From: Thunnus maccoyii
Lineage: Eukaryota > Chordata > Actinopteri > Scombriformes > Scombridae
Direction of reading: 5' to 3'
DNA length: 64,000 nucleotides
NCBI RefSeq assembly: GCF_910596095.1
Contig: NC_056550.1
Location: 12,150,501 to 12,214,500 of the forward strand
The position numbers and the translations under genes were made by a program. Shown here piece after piece: positions 34,358-46,672 of the stretch. Position 1 is the first letter of the stretch. Each line of letters begins with the position of its first letter. Under the pieces are notes generated by a model. The model was not told the DNA's origin. It ran no database searches and saw only the letters and a program-made list of their open reading frames with translations.

Positions 34358-34777
34358 ATGAAAAACACAATTGTCTGGATTTTCTTGTTTGTAGTTACTA
34401 TTCATTGTAAGAAAACTAATTCTTTTGCTTCTTTTGTAAATGTCTAACCTGTGATTTTCAAGTTTGATGGATGATGATCTTCATTTTTTTGCTTACAGGA
34501 GTTCAGAGTGAGATCAAACTGGACCAGTCTCCCTCTGAGGTGAAAAGACCTGGAGAGACAGTGAAGATGTCATGTGTCATATCTGGTTATAGCCTGACAA
34601 GATACTATATTCACTGGATAAGACAGAGACCAGGTAAAGCTCTGGAGTGGATTGGGAGAGTGAACACAGGTTCAAACTCTGCTAGCTATGCCAGCTTCTT
34701 TCAAAGCCGTTTCAGTACCTGGAGGTGAAGAGTCTGACAGCAGAAGATTCTGCTGTTTACTTCTGTGCTCGAAGAGT
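34358..34777 (+). pseudogene. IGHV pseudogene, family E, stop created across the splice junction
   Basis: Octamer ATGCAAAC 34234-34241, TATAAA 34245-34250 (only 3 bp apart). Leader 34358-34406 (MKNTIVWIFLFVVTIH) ends in T, not G. V exon starts at 34499 with GA, so the spliced codon is TGA instead of GGA. The V exon also carries the 31-bp FR3 deletion and resulting frameshift shared with 8822. RSS: CACAGCG 34778-34784, 23-bp spacer, ACAAAAACC 34808-34816. Confidence 0.88.
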
Positions 34778-35356
34778 CACAGCGACTGAAGACAGTGAAG
34801 CAGCTGCACAAAAACCTCCACAGACACAACATTTGACCAGAGATGAAGCAGTTTTCAAGTAGCAATATGTTGGTGACTAAAACAATAGAATATTTATATT
34901 ATCTTCTTATCTGCTGCAAATTATGCTCACAGGGAGTAATGAGAAACTTGATAACAAAATAAATCATGTTTAAACTGATTTGATTAAACCATGCATGTTA
35001 ATGTGTCTCATGTCTGAACATGAATTTAATAGTAATACTTATGGACACATTTTACACACATTAAACTAAAACATGTCAACTAACCATACACATTTGGAGA
35101 ACCATTAATGGGGTTTTGTATGGGGATTAAAGGTGTATTTCCTAACAGTGATTTGAATGTACAAGTAATAATACTAAATAAGCATTTATTGCTTATTCCA
35201 TATAAGAGCCTCAGTAAAACCATTTCTCAGAGAAGACCACTGCTAAACAGTAAACAGCATTTGTGTAGTTAAATTACTTTTCTAACTATCTAAACTGAGA
35301 TGTCAGAGTCTGAAGGCAGTTGATGAACATTTCTTAGTTTGGAGTGGGATTAAAAC

Positions 35357-36612
35357 TACAATACTCATCATCTCTGGGCTGATAAACTACTTTGCATGAT
35401 TAATTTTTATGAAGTATACATTCATGCTTTTTCATGTACAAAATACTTTTCATTTCACAGTTCACACTTTAATAAGGTGCTGAATCATGAAAATGAGATA
35501 TTAGGTATTTGTGTGGAACATTCTGATATATTGGAGATTTAATTTAGACAAGTAAATAAACAAGGATTAATAACATGATGAGTTTTCAAAATATCCAAAG
35601 CCAATAAAACATAAATAAATAATAAAGTAGATCAAACAAAGAAAACTAGTCCTTTAAATATATCTTTCAACAATGCATCTTCTGCTTTTCTGTGTTCACT
35701 GTCATGTTGGCACTTAAGTGAATATTTTGGGTAACTAAGGAAAAGTAAAAAGTAAACAATTAAAAAAAAAAAAAAGAAAAGAAAATCCAAACTTGAGAGG
35801 GAACATAAGGATTAACTGGCTATAACAGTTTTCCCAACAATGTTCACATACAGGAGGATCCATTAGACCCCCATTACCTCACATGATTAATGTCCTCAGT
35901 TCAAGTAGTTCAAGAAGACGACAATGATGAAAGAAATTTCCTTCACACCAAAAGATCTTTTTGGATCCAGTGATAGTTTAATTGGGTTTTAAAAGTAGTT
36001 TAGTTTAAGTTGAAAAGTTTTAATTATCTTCTTACCTAAAGCAATTAATTATGTTTTAATATGAATTTCAGTATCTGAGCAGCTTTTGTTGTCACTTCAC
36101 TTTCTGTTGGCAAATGATGGATTTAAGTATACAAGTGAAGAAACAAATACAGTAATTTTAAATTAAAAGTAGATATAAATATCTTGTCAGACTATTTTTA
36201 ATTCACAGTTCATTCACAGTAGAGTCACCAAAGACATATTTTGAAAACATTTGTTAATGTTTTCATCCATTATTACACAAATTAAATTATTGTATCTTAT
36301 CCTTGAAACACTCAGTATTAGAATAAACTTAATTTGTCTACATTAATACATTGATAGAGGGTAAATTATTTTAAATGTCATGTCAAACAAAATCATTGCA
36401 CCATTCACAAGTTCACTAAATTAACCATATATCATGTTCAGTCTGAAAACTCGAGAAAGAGGAAAGACTGAACCTTTCACCTCAAAGTGATAAATAGAAG
36501 TAACAAGAAATAGATAATAGTTTATTCAACAATATGCACATAAATGTCATAAGGAAGTGTGTGTCAGTGAGAGGATAGAAGAGCTCACATCAGTTCAGCT
36601 TCAACATCAACC
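35357..36612. other. Start of a segmental duplication block
   Basis: Near 35,357 the sequence switches from the flank of a family E gene (as at 9830) to the flank that follows a family A gene (as at 1965). It then tracks 1965-3361 with a deletion near 36,084. No gene is present. Confidence 0.75.
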
Positions 36613-36773
36613 ATGTTCTCTGCAGCTCTGATGTTGCTGCTGGCAGCTGGATCCTGTGAGGAGCTTTCAGTGGATTCACACTAATAAACAAATTAGAAAT
36701 AATGCTGAGATAATGTTGATTTCTCTTGCCACAGTTGTGAAATTTCATCCAGACTTTAGTGTTGTATTTTCAG
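36613..36773 (+). pseudogene. Orphan family C IGHV leader with degenerate V start (copy)
   Basis: Leader 36613-36655 (MFSAALMLLLAAGS) with donor GTGAGG and a V-start relic at 36735-36773. It is almost identical to 3362-3522, so it was duplicated after it had already decayed. Confidence 0.75.
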
Positions 36774-37439
36774 TTGATAACTCATGTAAGTACAGTTTAA
36801 AAATCACCTTGTATGCTTCAACAAGGACTATTGATTTTATATTATTACTATTATTTAATATTTATCAGAATGTCATGTTGATTATTTTTGTGCAAAGGTT
36901 TTTTGTGTTATAATAATGCAGCTTTGAGCAAACAATTTCTAGTTTGTTTTGGAAAACTCTCTGACATCCATTCATTCAGAGTTGGCTGTAAAATGTTGCA
37001 AATCGTTACTGAAATGTTTGTGCCTGATTGATTCTTCTGTTGCGTACCGTCCATTTGCTTGTAGCTTGAAGTTTTGGGAATCTAAAATCATGAGAGTGAA
37101 AAATAACATTGCACTTCTTAAAAATACCACAGGAGGGCAGTCACTATCAAGTTTCTCTCTCATCTGTCACTGGTCCACTTTTCTCACTGATCTGAAATGA
37201 ATGATGAACTGACCTAGAAATGTTTGTGCCTTACTGATTCTTCTGTTGCGTCCAACACTGCTGTTCTCCTCACTGAATTTTAGTCTTTGTGTCTCCTACC
37301 TTTTAGCACTGTGTCTCCAAAACCTCAGACTGGTAAAAATGCAAATTCAGTCACTGTCACACAATCTCCACCCATTCTGCCTGCATAATATATCCTTCAC
37401 ATCAGCCTTTGCAGTTGCAGACTCAGCCAAGGTCCCATC

Positions 37440-37869
37440 ATGACAGTTGTACAAAGCTTCTTCCTCTTGGCTCTCATTTCAGGTGAGTGAAGTCAGTATC
37501 CAGCAGAAGAAGAGAAAGGGAGCTTTGAATGACTGCTGGCTTCCTGTCATCTAAACTCTGTGTCTGTTTCAGCTGCTCAGGGTCAGTCCCTCACCTCCTC
37601 AGAGCCAGTGGTCAACAGACCTGGAGAGTCAATCACTCTGTCCTGTAAAGTGGAAGGACTTCCTCTAGCTTGGCTGCACTGGATTTGTCAGAAATCAGGG
37701 AAAGGACTGGAATGGATCGGACGCATTGATAGCGGAACTGGTACAATATTTGCCCAAAGTCTCCAAGGCCAATTTTCCATCACTAAAGATACTTCCAGAA
37801 ATGTTGTGTACTTGGAGGTGAAGAGTCTGAAACCAGAAGATTCTGCTGTTTATTACTGCGCACGAGAGC
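37440..37869 (+). CDS. ighv: IGHV segment, family D, open, with extra FR2 Cys
   Basis: Octamer ATGCAAAT 37339-37346. Leader 37440-37482 MTVVQSFFLLALIS. V exon 37573-37869: [69 protein letters not shown] and [12 protein letters not shown]. Family D has only 11 residues between the FR1 Cys and FR2 Trp (13 in family A), hence a short CDR1. The FR2 Arg of WIRQ is Cys here. RSS: CACAGTG 37870-37876, 22-bp spacer, ACAAAAACT 37899-37907. Confidence 0.88.
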
Positions 37870-37907
37870 CACAGTGACACAGGAGCCTGCAAAGCTGTAC
37901 AAAAACT

Positions 37908-38880
37908 GAAAAACACTAAACACTGTATAAGAAGCACTGAAGCATGTCAGGGCTTTGAAACAAATTTCCTTTTGAATGATGGCCAATAATTAACAATGAA
38001 ACACATTTCATCAATACAAAATAATTTGTCATTGTGTTGAGACACTTTATCCTGAAACATTTAGTCATCTGATGGGAGCAGATCTTTAAATGTTTTTAAA
38101 CATGTCAATATCTCAAAATAACACTAATACTAATACTCTTTTTCTACTTGTAGCTGACCAACAACCGAGAAAAACAAACACACAGCAGAAAAAAAACTAT
38201 TTTATTTTATTTATATAGCCAAACAAAATGACAAATTATATAATTTCCTCAAAGTCCTTTTCAGTCTGTAAAGCATACAACACCATTCATCCCTAAACCC
38301 TCAGTTTCAATAAGGAATTTCCTCAAACCAAAATATTACAAAAACAGTGTTGCATGATGTAGTGCGACAAAAGCAACATAAAAAAAACAACTCACAACAG
38401 ATTGATTTCATTATTAGTCATGATCACAGTGACTGCAGTGGTATCTGATGCTCCTTCCATTTTCATTCCTTCAATTATCATTTATATCAGTTAATATCGC
38501 TCATTGCCATCTTTGCTCAGTCACAGCTGCCTTCATTGCCCTTTGCCTTTCATGTACTGTATGTATACTGAAATGTTCCTGTATATAATCACATTTTGAT
38601 ATGTATGTTGCAGTACTCTGATGTTTCTGCTACTGACAGTAATTGTAGTAGGATATTCCTTAATAATTTTGCTTGGAGTTTGCTTGGAGTTTAATAGTTA
38701 AACAGCCTCTGTGAATCCACTGATGAGCTTGGAATAGTATATGTGTTGGATTGCACATCTCACACATTATAATATGCTTTATTAAGGGAAATATTGATGT
38801 TACACAAATAAGATCAGTAATTCCCGCGTTTCAATAACTGAGAGTAAATTGCAATTCAGTTGTTTCCTCCCTGTGAGGAG
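37908..38880. other. Intergenic flank between D and A genes
   Basis: No gene; almost identical to 61,858-62,829 and similar to 4656-5680. Confidence 0.7.
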
Positions 38881-38967
38881 GAGTCAATGCAAAACTTTAG
38901 ATGTCCTCCACCTCTACTTATCTGACTGCAGAGAGGATGACAGAGAACAGTGGACACACAGTTTAAC

Positions 38968-39412
38968 ATGAAGGACTATAGGACGGGACTGCTGCTTTTA
39001 ACTATCTGCTGGGCAGGTGAGGACTTTTAAGTTTTCATTTTAACTTCATCAAATCAAGTTATAAGCTTAATGCATGTAATTAATTTATTTTTTGTCTTGA
39101 CAGGTGTTGATGGTCAGACTCTGACAGAATCTGATCCAGTGATTAAAAAGCCTGGAGAATCCCACAAACTGATCTGTACAGCCTCTGGATTCACATTCAG
39201 TGACTACGCTATGCACTGGGTCAGACAGGCTCCTGGAAAAGGACTGGAGTGGGTTGCATTCATCAGTCAACCAAGTGGTAGCACCCAATACTACTCTCAG
39301 TCAGTTCAAGGCCGGTTCACCATCTCCAGAGACAACAACAGACAGCAGATGTATCTGCAGATGAACAGTCTGAAGACTGAAGATTCTGCTGTTTATTATT
39401 GTGCTCGACACT
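38968..39412 (+). CDS. ighv: IGHV segment, family A, apparently functional
   Basis: Leader 38968-39016 ([17 protein letters not shown]). V exon 39104-39412: [72 protein letters not shown] and [22 protein letters not shown] 39413-39419, 22-bp spacer, ACAAAATCC 39442-39450. Octamer variant 38887-38894 with dyad. Near-identical to 62917; the two V exons differ at CDR2 (T versus K) and FR3 (N versus S). Confidence 0.94.
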
Positions 39413-39450
39413 CACAGTGACTGAGTTGGTTGAGCAGCTGTACAAAATCC

Positions 39451-41229
39451 TACAATAGTTCTCAATAGTTCTCCTTACTAGGATGATAGATCACAATAAC
39501 TATCTCATGTGATTAATGTCTTCAGTTTAAGTAGTTCAAGAAAATTTTGTAATTCCTCTACTCCTATTCATCTTTGGAGAACAATGTGATATTTATTTGG
39601 GCCTTAAAGACACATTTTACAAGAGAAAACAATATTTCTAATAAGAGAAGTATATCGCTTGGATATGTAAATCATATTAATAGACAGAGCTGTCTTCCTT
39701 ATTACCAAACAGCTTGAATTAAGATGTCTGACACTCAAGAGATTACCATCAGTTACAGTTTTTGGACTCAGTATTTGAACAAGACAGAAAAGTTTTTTGT
39801 TTGATTTTTTTCCCTTTATTTAGTGCAGAGTGTGAATAACACAAATTGAGTGCAGGACAAGTGATTAACATGAAACCCTTATGACACAGGACAGTACATA
39901 CAGGAGGAGCAAAAAGGACCAGACAGTAACCCCAAGAAAACAATAACATGAAAATAAATTAATAAATAAAAATAAATAAATACACTTTTGGCTTAGTACA
40001 AAATGCACATGGTGTGTGAGTGTGTTAGTGTTGGTGTGTAAGGATATAGAGGGAAGAGAGCAGAGGGAAGGAAAGAGAAGAAGAAAGAGAGGATAAAAAA
40101 GAAAGAAGAAAAAGCAGAGAAGAAAAGAAATGGAAAGCTGCAGTGTTGTGGAGGATCTCTGGTTTGGAACCAGGGTGAGAGATAGAGTTTTATTTTATTT
40201 TATTTTATTTTATTATTATTTTGATTTTTATATTTTGAGTGTGTTTTACACCCTTAGCTTAAAAGATAAGATGATCACTGAATTAAAACACTAATTGTGC
40301 AGTTAAATGTTTTGTCTAAATGTTTAACCTGAGAGTTGATTGGTAACAGTCTGATTATTTCACCTTTTCTCAGTTTGCAGAATTAATATGAAATCAAAGC
40401 TTCAATACTCACTGGATATAAAAGAGATTGTTTAGTATGGCATCAATGAAGTTTCAAACTACTTCAGCAATAACATTAAACTGTCAACATTGTCAAATTA
40501 TCTCACGGACACCCCACTAAAGATTGTTTTAAACTAATATAATTATCTTTTATAATTATCTTTTAAGGGAAACAAATAGTTTTATGCAGATCATCACACA
40601 GGTTTCAGTTCCTGAACATCTGTTCAGAGTCTCCAAGTTTGTTTGGGCTACATGTCTGTGACTTCAAACATCTGCAAAAACTGAAAACATTCAAACTTTT
40701 GTATTCAAAGCTCCAAACCTCCATCTAACCAGAACAAACTCAAGCCTTCATGCTATTTGAGTATTTCCCCTGTTACTTCGCTGCAGTAATTAAATAGATA
40801 TATACTGTACATACAGACACACAGTAAAATATTTGTCGATTGTTGACACTTATTTTTTCGTTACTTTAAAATATATATTTTTTAATCTTTCTTTCTCTTT
40901 CTTGTCTTCATTTTTCCTTTCTCACATAGATTTAGAAAATATGAAATAAAATACAACAAAAATTACAACTAAAATAGTAAAATTTTGGCTGTAAAAAAAC
41001 TCTATCAGAAAAAATTCACATTAACCTTAAACTTTATATGATTTTTAAAAATTAAAATGATGAAAGAACTCAGGTCTATATAAATGTTCTTTATAACAAT
41101 GTAATTCAACAATAACTTTATTTGATTCAATAATTTATTTCTACTTCAGTCTGGATTTGAGAAGAAATGCTGATCTTTTCACCTTCAACAGAACCTATTT
41201 AAATAAAATGTAATAAATCATTGAACAAT
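39451..41229. other. Intergenic flank with purine-rich tract
   Basis: No gene. A GA-rich stretch at about 40,040-40,130 and TTTTA repeats near 40,186-40,215. The first 600 bp is nearly identical to 63,400-64,000. Confidence 0.65.
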
Positions 41230-41326
41230 ATGCAAAAAATGTGATTCATAAGGAAGTGAAGTGTGTGTGTGTGTGTGTCAGTGAGAGGACAGAAGAGCTC
41301 ACATCAGTTCAGCTTCAACATCAACC

Positions 41327-41755
41327 ATGTTCTCTGCAGCTCTGATGCTGCTGCTGGCAGCTGAATCCTTTGAGGAGCTTTCAGTGGATTCACACTAATA
41401 AACACATTAGAAACACTGAATAGTCAGATGAATGATGGAGATAATGTTGATTTCTCTTTCCACAGGTGTGTACAGTATTGATCTCATCCAGCCAGACTCA
41501 ATGGTTGTGCAGCCTGGACAGTCTTTGACCATCACCTGTCAGGTCTCTGGTTATTCTCTGACTGATAACGACTATGCACCAGGTTGGATCAGACAGCGTG
41601 AAGGAAAACCAATGCACTGGATTTCCCATCAGTGGGGAGGAGGTACTCCTCGTCAAAATAATGCTCTGAAGAACAAGTTCAGCTACAGCAGAGACACTTC
41701 TGCTAGAACATTGACTATTAAAGGACAGAATCTGCAGCCTGAGGACACAGCTCAC
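41327..41755 (+). pseudogene. IGHV pseudogene, family C, donor lost and 3' end deleted
   Basis: Leader 41327-41369 reads MFSAALMLLLAAES but the donor GT is TT. V exon from 41466: CVYSIDLIQPDSMVVQPGQS, LTDNDYAPGWIRQREGKPMHWIS and SYSRDTSARTLTIKGQNLQ, ending at EDTA; the YYC motif, heptamer and most of the spacer are gone. The join lies between two ACAGCT copies. Octamer position reads ATGCAAAA (41230-41237). The RDTSAR form of FR3 is shared with 47268. Confidence 0.87.
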
Positions 41756-42439
41756 ACAGCTAAATACCCAGAGATTCATGTGACTGAAACACACACAAAC
41801 ATGTTCTAAATTTGAACATTAATAAAGATAGTGCTCTCTGCTTAGTTTATAAATAATTGTATTTATGGAATTCACAGAACAGTAGAGGCATTTTTCCTCA
41901 TAGACAGTAGAAGAGTTCAGTATTAAATGTAGATATCATTTGACTTCAACTGCATTTGACATCAATACATAAAGGATATGACACATTTTTCTATATATAT
42001 GTTTTTGTTTCTGTATTGTGGGGAAACTAAAATATTATCTGACAAAATGAATGATAGCTCTATCTCTTTAAAGGCAGGAACAAATACACATATAGGGTGC
42101 ACGTTTCCTTTTTCTTATTTGGCCAAAAGGAAACACAGCTGTAACTTGCTACACCATCAATTAAAGATTGTTGAACTCCTTTTCCACCATGTCACAAATT
42201 AGCTGACAGGATTTGGATATTTTATATTTTCCTCTGTTGTTGTAGATACTCTACTTAAGAAAACATATCTGTGTTGCATATTTCCTTTTTAAACCTGTAG
42301 AGGGAGGTCTATGCAAACTCTTTCTTCCCTATAAACACACCAACAGCAAATGTCATATAGTAGTTTGTGGCAAAACAACAGTTTTATACAAATTAGCAAC
42401 ACTCAATAAAAAGCACTGAACCACAGTGTTTATTGCAGA

Positions 42440-42866
42440 ATAAAAATTACACTTGCCTGGAGTTTAAGAAAAACAATTCTTTTACTTCTTTTTTAAATGT
42501 CCAACATGCGATTTCCAAGTTTGATGGATGATGATCTTCATTTCTTTGTTTACAGGAGTTCAGAGTGAAATCAAACTGGACCAGTCTCCCTCTGAGGTGA
42601 AAAGACCCGGAGAGACAGTGAAGATGTCATGTGTCATATCTGGATTTGACATGACAGACAAGCTACTATATTAACTGGATAAGACAGAGACCAGGCAAAG
42701 CTCTGGAGTGGATTGAGAGGATGAACGCAGGCAGAAACTCTGCTATCTATGCCAGCTCCTTTCAAAGCTGTTTCATCATGATTGAAAATGTGTCCAGCAG
42801 CAATCAGTACCTTGAGATCAAGAGTCTGACAGCAGAAGATTCTGCTGTTTACTTCTGTGCTCGATA
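42440..42866 (+). pseudogene. IGHV pseudogene, family E, leader and RSS damaged
   Basis: The start codon is ATA (42440-42442) and the second half of the leader with its donor is deleted. V exon from 42556: [20 protein letters not shown], then a 4-bp insertion in CDR1 (near 42,660) shifts the frame to a quick stop. FR3 and YFCAR remain recognisable. The heptamer and spacer are deleted; only the nonamer ACAAAAACC (42874-42882) survives. Octamer ATGCAAAC 42311-42318 and TATAAA 42330-42335 remain. Confidence 0.88.
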
Positions 42867-42882
42867 AAACTGCACAAAAACC

Positions 42883-43494
42883 TCCACAGACAACAAGTAG
42901 CTACATATGATGACAGTGACATCTTGGCTTTCTGATGAGCTGCATGTTACAAAATTACTTTGAAAATATCCACAACAGATTTCTTTATATTTTAAACTTG
43001 TTGGTAGTTTTTATTGTCTTTCTGATCTTACATCATTCAAATAAATAGACTGAGTTCTTTCAACTGTCAAATCATAATTTAAATAGCAAATGTCACATTC
43101 ACAGGTACAAACTTTACATTTCATGAAATGAGTTCAAAAAGGGAAACAAGTTGAAAAAAAAATTGAGAGTGAACTTCATGGATCAGAGGTGACCTCAGTC
43201 CAAAATATATTCAGAACATTGGTGGATGGTTTTACTTAGTCAAATGACAATGAAGCAGATTTCAAATGGCAGTATGTTGCTGATTAAAACAATAGAATAT
43301 TTATATTATTTTATGCTCTCATCTGCTGCCCATTATGCAAAAACAAAATTTATAATGCATGAATCAAATTAATGTTCATATAATCACAATTTTGATATTA
43401 TAAATCTACATTATTTGTTGTAGTTTCAACACACAGTAGGTAGAAATGAGGGCCAAATACAACCCAAATCTGTCCTTCCTGTCAGGAGGAGTCA
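42883..43494. other. Intergenic stretch; uninterrupted equivalent of the 48.9-kb insertion site
   Basis: No gene. It matches 48,525-48,947, and near 43,435-43,450 runs uninterrupted into the next gene's promoter, so it serves as the empty site for the insertion at 48948-50243. Confidence 0.65.
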
Positions 43495-43574
43495 ATGCAA
43501 AACCTTGATGTCTTCCACCTCTACTTATCTGACTGCAGAAAGGATGACAGAGAACAGTGGACACACAGTTTAAC

Positions 43575-44008
43575 ATGATGGACTATAGGACAGGACTGCT
43601 GCTTTTAACCATCTACTGGGCAGGTGAAGATTTTGATCTTGAGTTTAAGTCATCTTCAAAAAGTTAAAAACTTATATAACAGTTTTCTTTTTGTCTTGAC
43701 AGGTGTTGATGGTCAGACTCTGACAGAATCTGAATCAGCAGTTAAAAAACCTGGAGAATCCCACAAACTGACCTGTACAGCCTCTGGGCTTGACTTTGAT
43801 AGCTCTTGGATGGCCTGGATCAGACAGGCTCCTGGAAAAGGACTGGAGTGGATTGCAATCATCGAATATGACAGTGACTCAATCTACTACTCTCAGTCAG
43901 TTCAAGGCCGGTTCACCATCTCCAGAGACAACAGCAGAGAGCAGCTGTATCTGCAGATGAACAGCGTGAAGACTGAAGATTCTGCTGTTTATTATTGTGC
44001 TCGATGGC
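43575..44008 (+). CDS. ighv: IGHV segment, family A, apparently functional
   Basis: Leader 43575-43623 ([17 protein letters not shown]). V exon 43703-44008: [71 protein letters not shown] and [12 protein letters not shown]. The acidic CDR2 (EYDSDS) is distinct from its siblings. RSS: CACAGTG 44009-44015, 23-bp spacer, ACAAAATCC 44039-44047. Octamer variant 43495-43502; the dyad is degraded (TTCC-TGTC-AGGAGGA). Confidence 0.93.
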
Positions 44009-44047
44009 CACAGTGACTGGAGTTGGTTGAGCAGCTGTACAAAATCC

Positions 44048-44679
44048 TACAATACTCATCCTGATAGGCCTCAACTACCTCATATAATGATGTAACTTCA
44101 ATTAAGTTGAAAGTAGTAGTATAGTGGTCGTCGTTTTAAAACCTTTTAAGACTGCACAAGCAAAACATGACAAAGTGCAGATTGAAACTTGATAAGCTGA
44201 AATATAAAAGCCAGACAAAACAGTACTTAACAAAGAAGAAACAAAGACCACAAACATGTGGACAATCATTCACATTTATTCATGTAAATAAAAGGTCATC
44301 ACTCAGATATCTATGTTACCAAACTATCATCACAGTATCATCAGTCATCTATATCTAAATCTGCTCCCTGTTCATGTCACATCAGTGCTGTGAGTGCAGA
44401 GTGTATCCCAGCATACACAAGTTGAAAGGCAGAAACTGCTAGGTATGTTTGGCAGAGATTCAAATACAACAATATTTCTTTATTCTTGGGATTCGCAAGT
44501 GAGTTACTGTATATGTTGAGATAGAAAAGAGTTACAGTCCCTCATTTTAAACTCTAGAGGGCAGACAAGGACTGACTGTGTTACTGATCACAGTAATCTT
44601 GGATTGAAATGATAGTGATGAAAAGAGATTGTTTCATTTGTCTTGAGCACAGTTAGTGTTAATATTTTCACCCTGATAG
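44048..44679. other. Intergenic stretch, no feature recognised
   Basis: AT-rich sequence not obviously shared with the other V flanks; no coding signal. Confidence 0.5.
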
Positions 44680-44683
44680 ATGG

Positions 44684-44830
44684 GATGGCACAGTGGTTCA
44701 ATGTTTAGCACTCTCACCTCACAGCAAGAAGGTCCTGGGTTCAAATCCACTGTGAGGATCTGGGTTTTCTCTGAGTGTCTGTGGTGGTTTCCTCACACAG
44801 TCAACACATATGCAACTTTGGTGAAATGGA
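44684..44830 (+). mobile_element. tRNA-derived SINE-like fragment
   Basis: Contains GGCACAGTGGTTCAATG and TTAGCACTCTCACCTCACAG, an A-box-like region, then a B-box match GGTTCAAATCC (44738-44748), followed by a TTTCCTC/CACAGTC stretch common in dispersed fish repeats. No intact RNA polymerase III unit is claimed. Confidence 0.55.
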
Positions 44831-45077
44831 TATTCTAACTTGTTCAAATGCTGATGGAGTGATTATGTTTTGACCTGTCTTGTTTAGTGTCCACTGAGAA
44901 AAGCTTCACCTTGTAACCATGAATAAGAGATGCAGTTTGAAAGATGGATGTAATCCTGATACCAAATTTGTTCCTCACTTCTCACCATATAATGACCAAA
45001 AATGTATCACAATCCTCTGTTCAGTTTTTCTTTTTGCCATGAATTATTGAAATGAATGTGTTGCTTGTGCTATCTAA

Positions 45078-45846
45078 TAGGGGTGTGCCTGAATACAATT
45101 ATGTTATTTGGCAAAGCACAAATAGTGTTTTTTTATGAACATTTACTTTGTACAAATATTTAAAAAATTATTTGCTTTTGGGAAGAAAAAAAACATGTCA
45201 TATAGCACGCAGTTCAATTTCATTCCTATCTCAGTCTCTGTCCTCTGCTCCACTCTTAAGTCTATCAGCAGGTCTCAAAGAGGAGAGTCACATCCACCTG
45301 CTACATGACCTAATTTGGACATCACTCCCGGAGTTGGGGGTGTTCCCCAGAGATAAACACAGCTGAACTGCTGACACAAGAAAAGTCCTCTCAAGTGACT
45401 CTCCATAACCTGTTGTACCCCTTCTCCTTTCCACAAAGTTAGGTTGTAAAAAATAGGCAATAAATGAAAAGTGCAAAGCAAGAATCACCTTTGAAGTTCT
45501 TCTCCACATGTTACACAATGTACTGTCTCTGTGTTATGGGTCTATAAATAGTTAGAGGTCTGTCTGCACATGTGCAATGCACTTTGTTTCAGCTCAGTGC
45601 AGTCGTTTATGATCTGGGAGACTGGAGTTTGAGACTCACTGTGGGGACCTCCTTCGTGAGACAGTTTATTCATAAACACTTATTTTAACACTTTAATATC
45701 CTAAAATTAAAAGTGTATTAAAAACAAAAGCTGTATTTTTACAACTTTTTCCACTTTTATTCAATTACAAATACAAATATAAATAATTTTGTTGCCTCAA
45801 CAAATATAGATACAAATACAAATACTGGGCCCTCTGCACATCCCTA
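45078..45846. mobile_element. Nonautonomous hAT-type MITE
   Basis: Terminal inverted repeats TAGGGGTGTGC and GCACATCCCTA match at 10 of 11 positions. They are flanked by a perfect 8-bp target-site duplication CTATCTAA (45070-45077 and 45847-45854), the size used by hAT transposases. The 769-bp interior has no transposase frame, so it would depend on an autonomous element elsewhere. Confidence 0.85.
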
Positions 45847-45979
45847 CTATCTAATTTTGTTTGTTTGTTACAAGCTGTATGCTTGGAATCAGACACCAAA
45901 TGTTCATGTGTTGTCTGACAACACCTCAAATCTCATTTAAAAACACATATAATAAGCAAATATTAGGCAAGATACTGTG

Positions 45980-46530
45980 GTGGAGACAGATGTCCCCAAC
46001 AAACGGTCACGCTAGTAACTGTGCAAAGATAACATTTACATCAATAAGAGACGGTTCCCAGGGAAGTTGGGAAGGGGGATGATCAGTAATGTCACATTTT
46101 GGTTCTCTGTGTGTGATGATTGAAGGCTGTTAGGCCCATTTTTATTGTGAGGAATGTGTAAGATGCTGAGAAAGTATTATTTCTAAACCAGGTGCAATGG
46201 ATATATGTTAGAGAAGTTTGAGACCCCATTGTTCCTGAGATGAATCATGCCTGGATTATTACCAAAGTGTCAAGGTCAAACGAGGTGGAGTTGAGAAAAT
46301 AACCTCCACATTAGGAGGGGTTATGAGAGGTATATAATATAATGTTGTATGATTTTGCATTAGGTTCTTTATCCCAGGATGAAGGCCTCGATTTGCTTTA
46401 TATTGCTTTTTATGCACAGTAAACTTATTCACATTGAACTCAGCTTCCAGTGTATTTCTTTGAGTCTTTCTCTTATAAATTTTGAGTTTAATGCTAAGTT
46501 GTGGGTGACCTGAAGATTTATTGGCCCATC
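45980..46530 (+). mobile_element. LTR-like fossil fragment (retroviral type)
   Basis: The region around 46,330-46,480 resembles the promoter-to-polyadenylation part of a retroviral LTR: TATATAA, then AGTAAACTTATTCACATTGA, then a CTCAGCTTCC segment. No internal retroviral genes adjoin it, so it looks like a broken, old fragment or solo LTR. Boundaries are approximate. Confidence 0.4.
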
Positions 46531-46672
46531 TGAAGATTTCCCATGAAAATACTTTAAAAAATTTCAGCAGTGTGAGGAGGTCAATGCAAATCTTGATCCT
46601 TCCATCTATTTTATGTCACTGCAAACTGAAGACAAATCAAACCACCAACCTGACATACAACAAATTTTCACG

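Noticed and set aside
37695-37986. Minus-strand open frames across family D V exons (also near 4443-4734, 59531-59840, 61645-61936)
   Set aside because: They are antisense shadows of the V exon, repeated wherever family D is present; no start context or domain.
45275-45518. Minus-strand frames inside the hAT MITE
   Set aside because: No transposase similarity; the element is noncoding.
45540-45650. tRNA-like segment near 45,610 (CTGGAGTTTGAGACTC)
   Set aside because: No convincing A/B box spacing; it is interior sequence of the hAT MITE.
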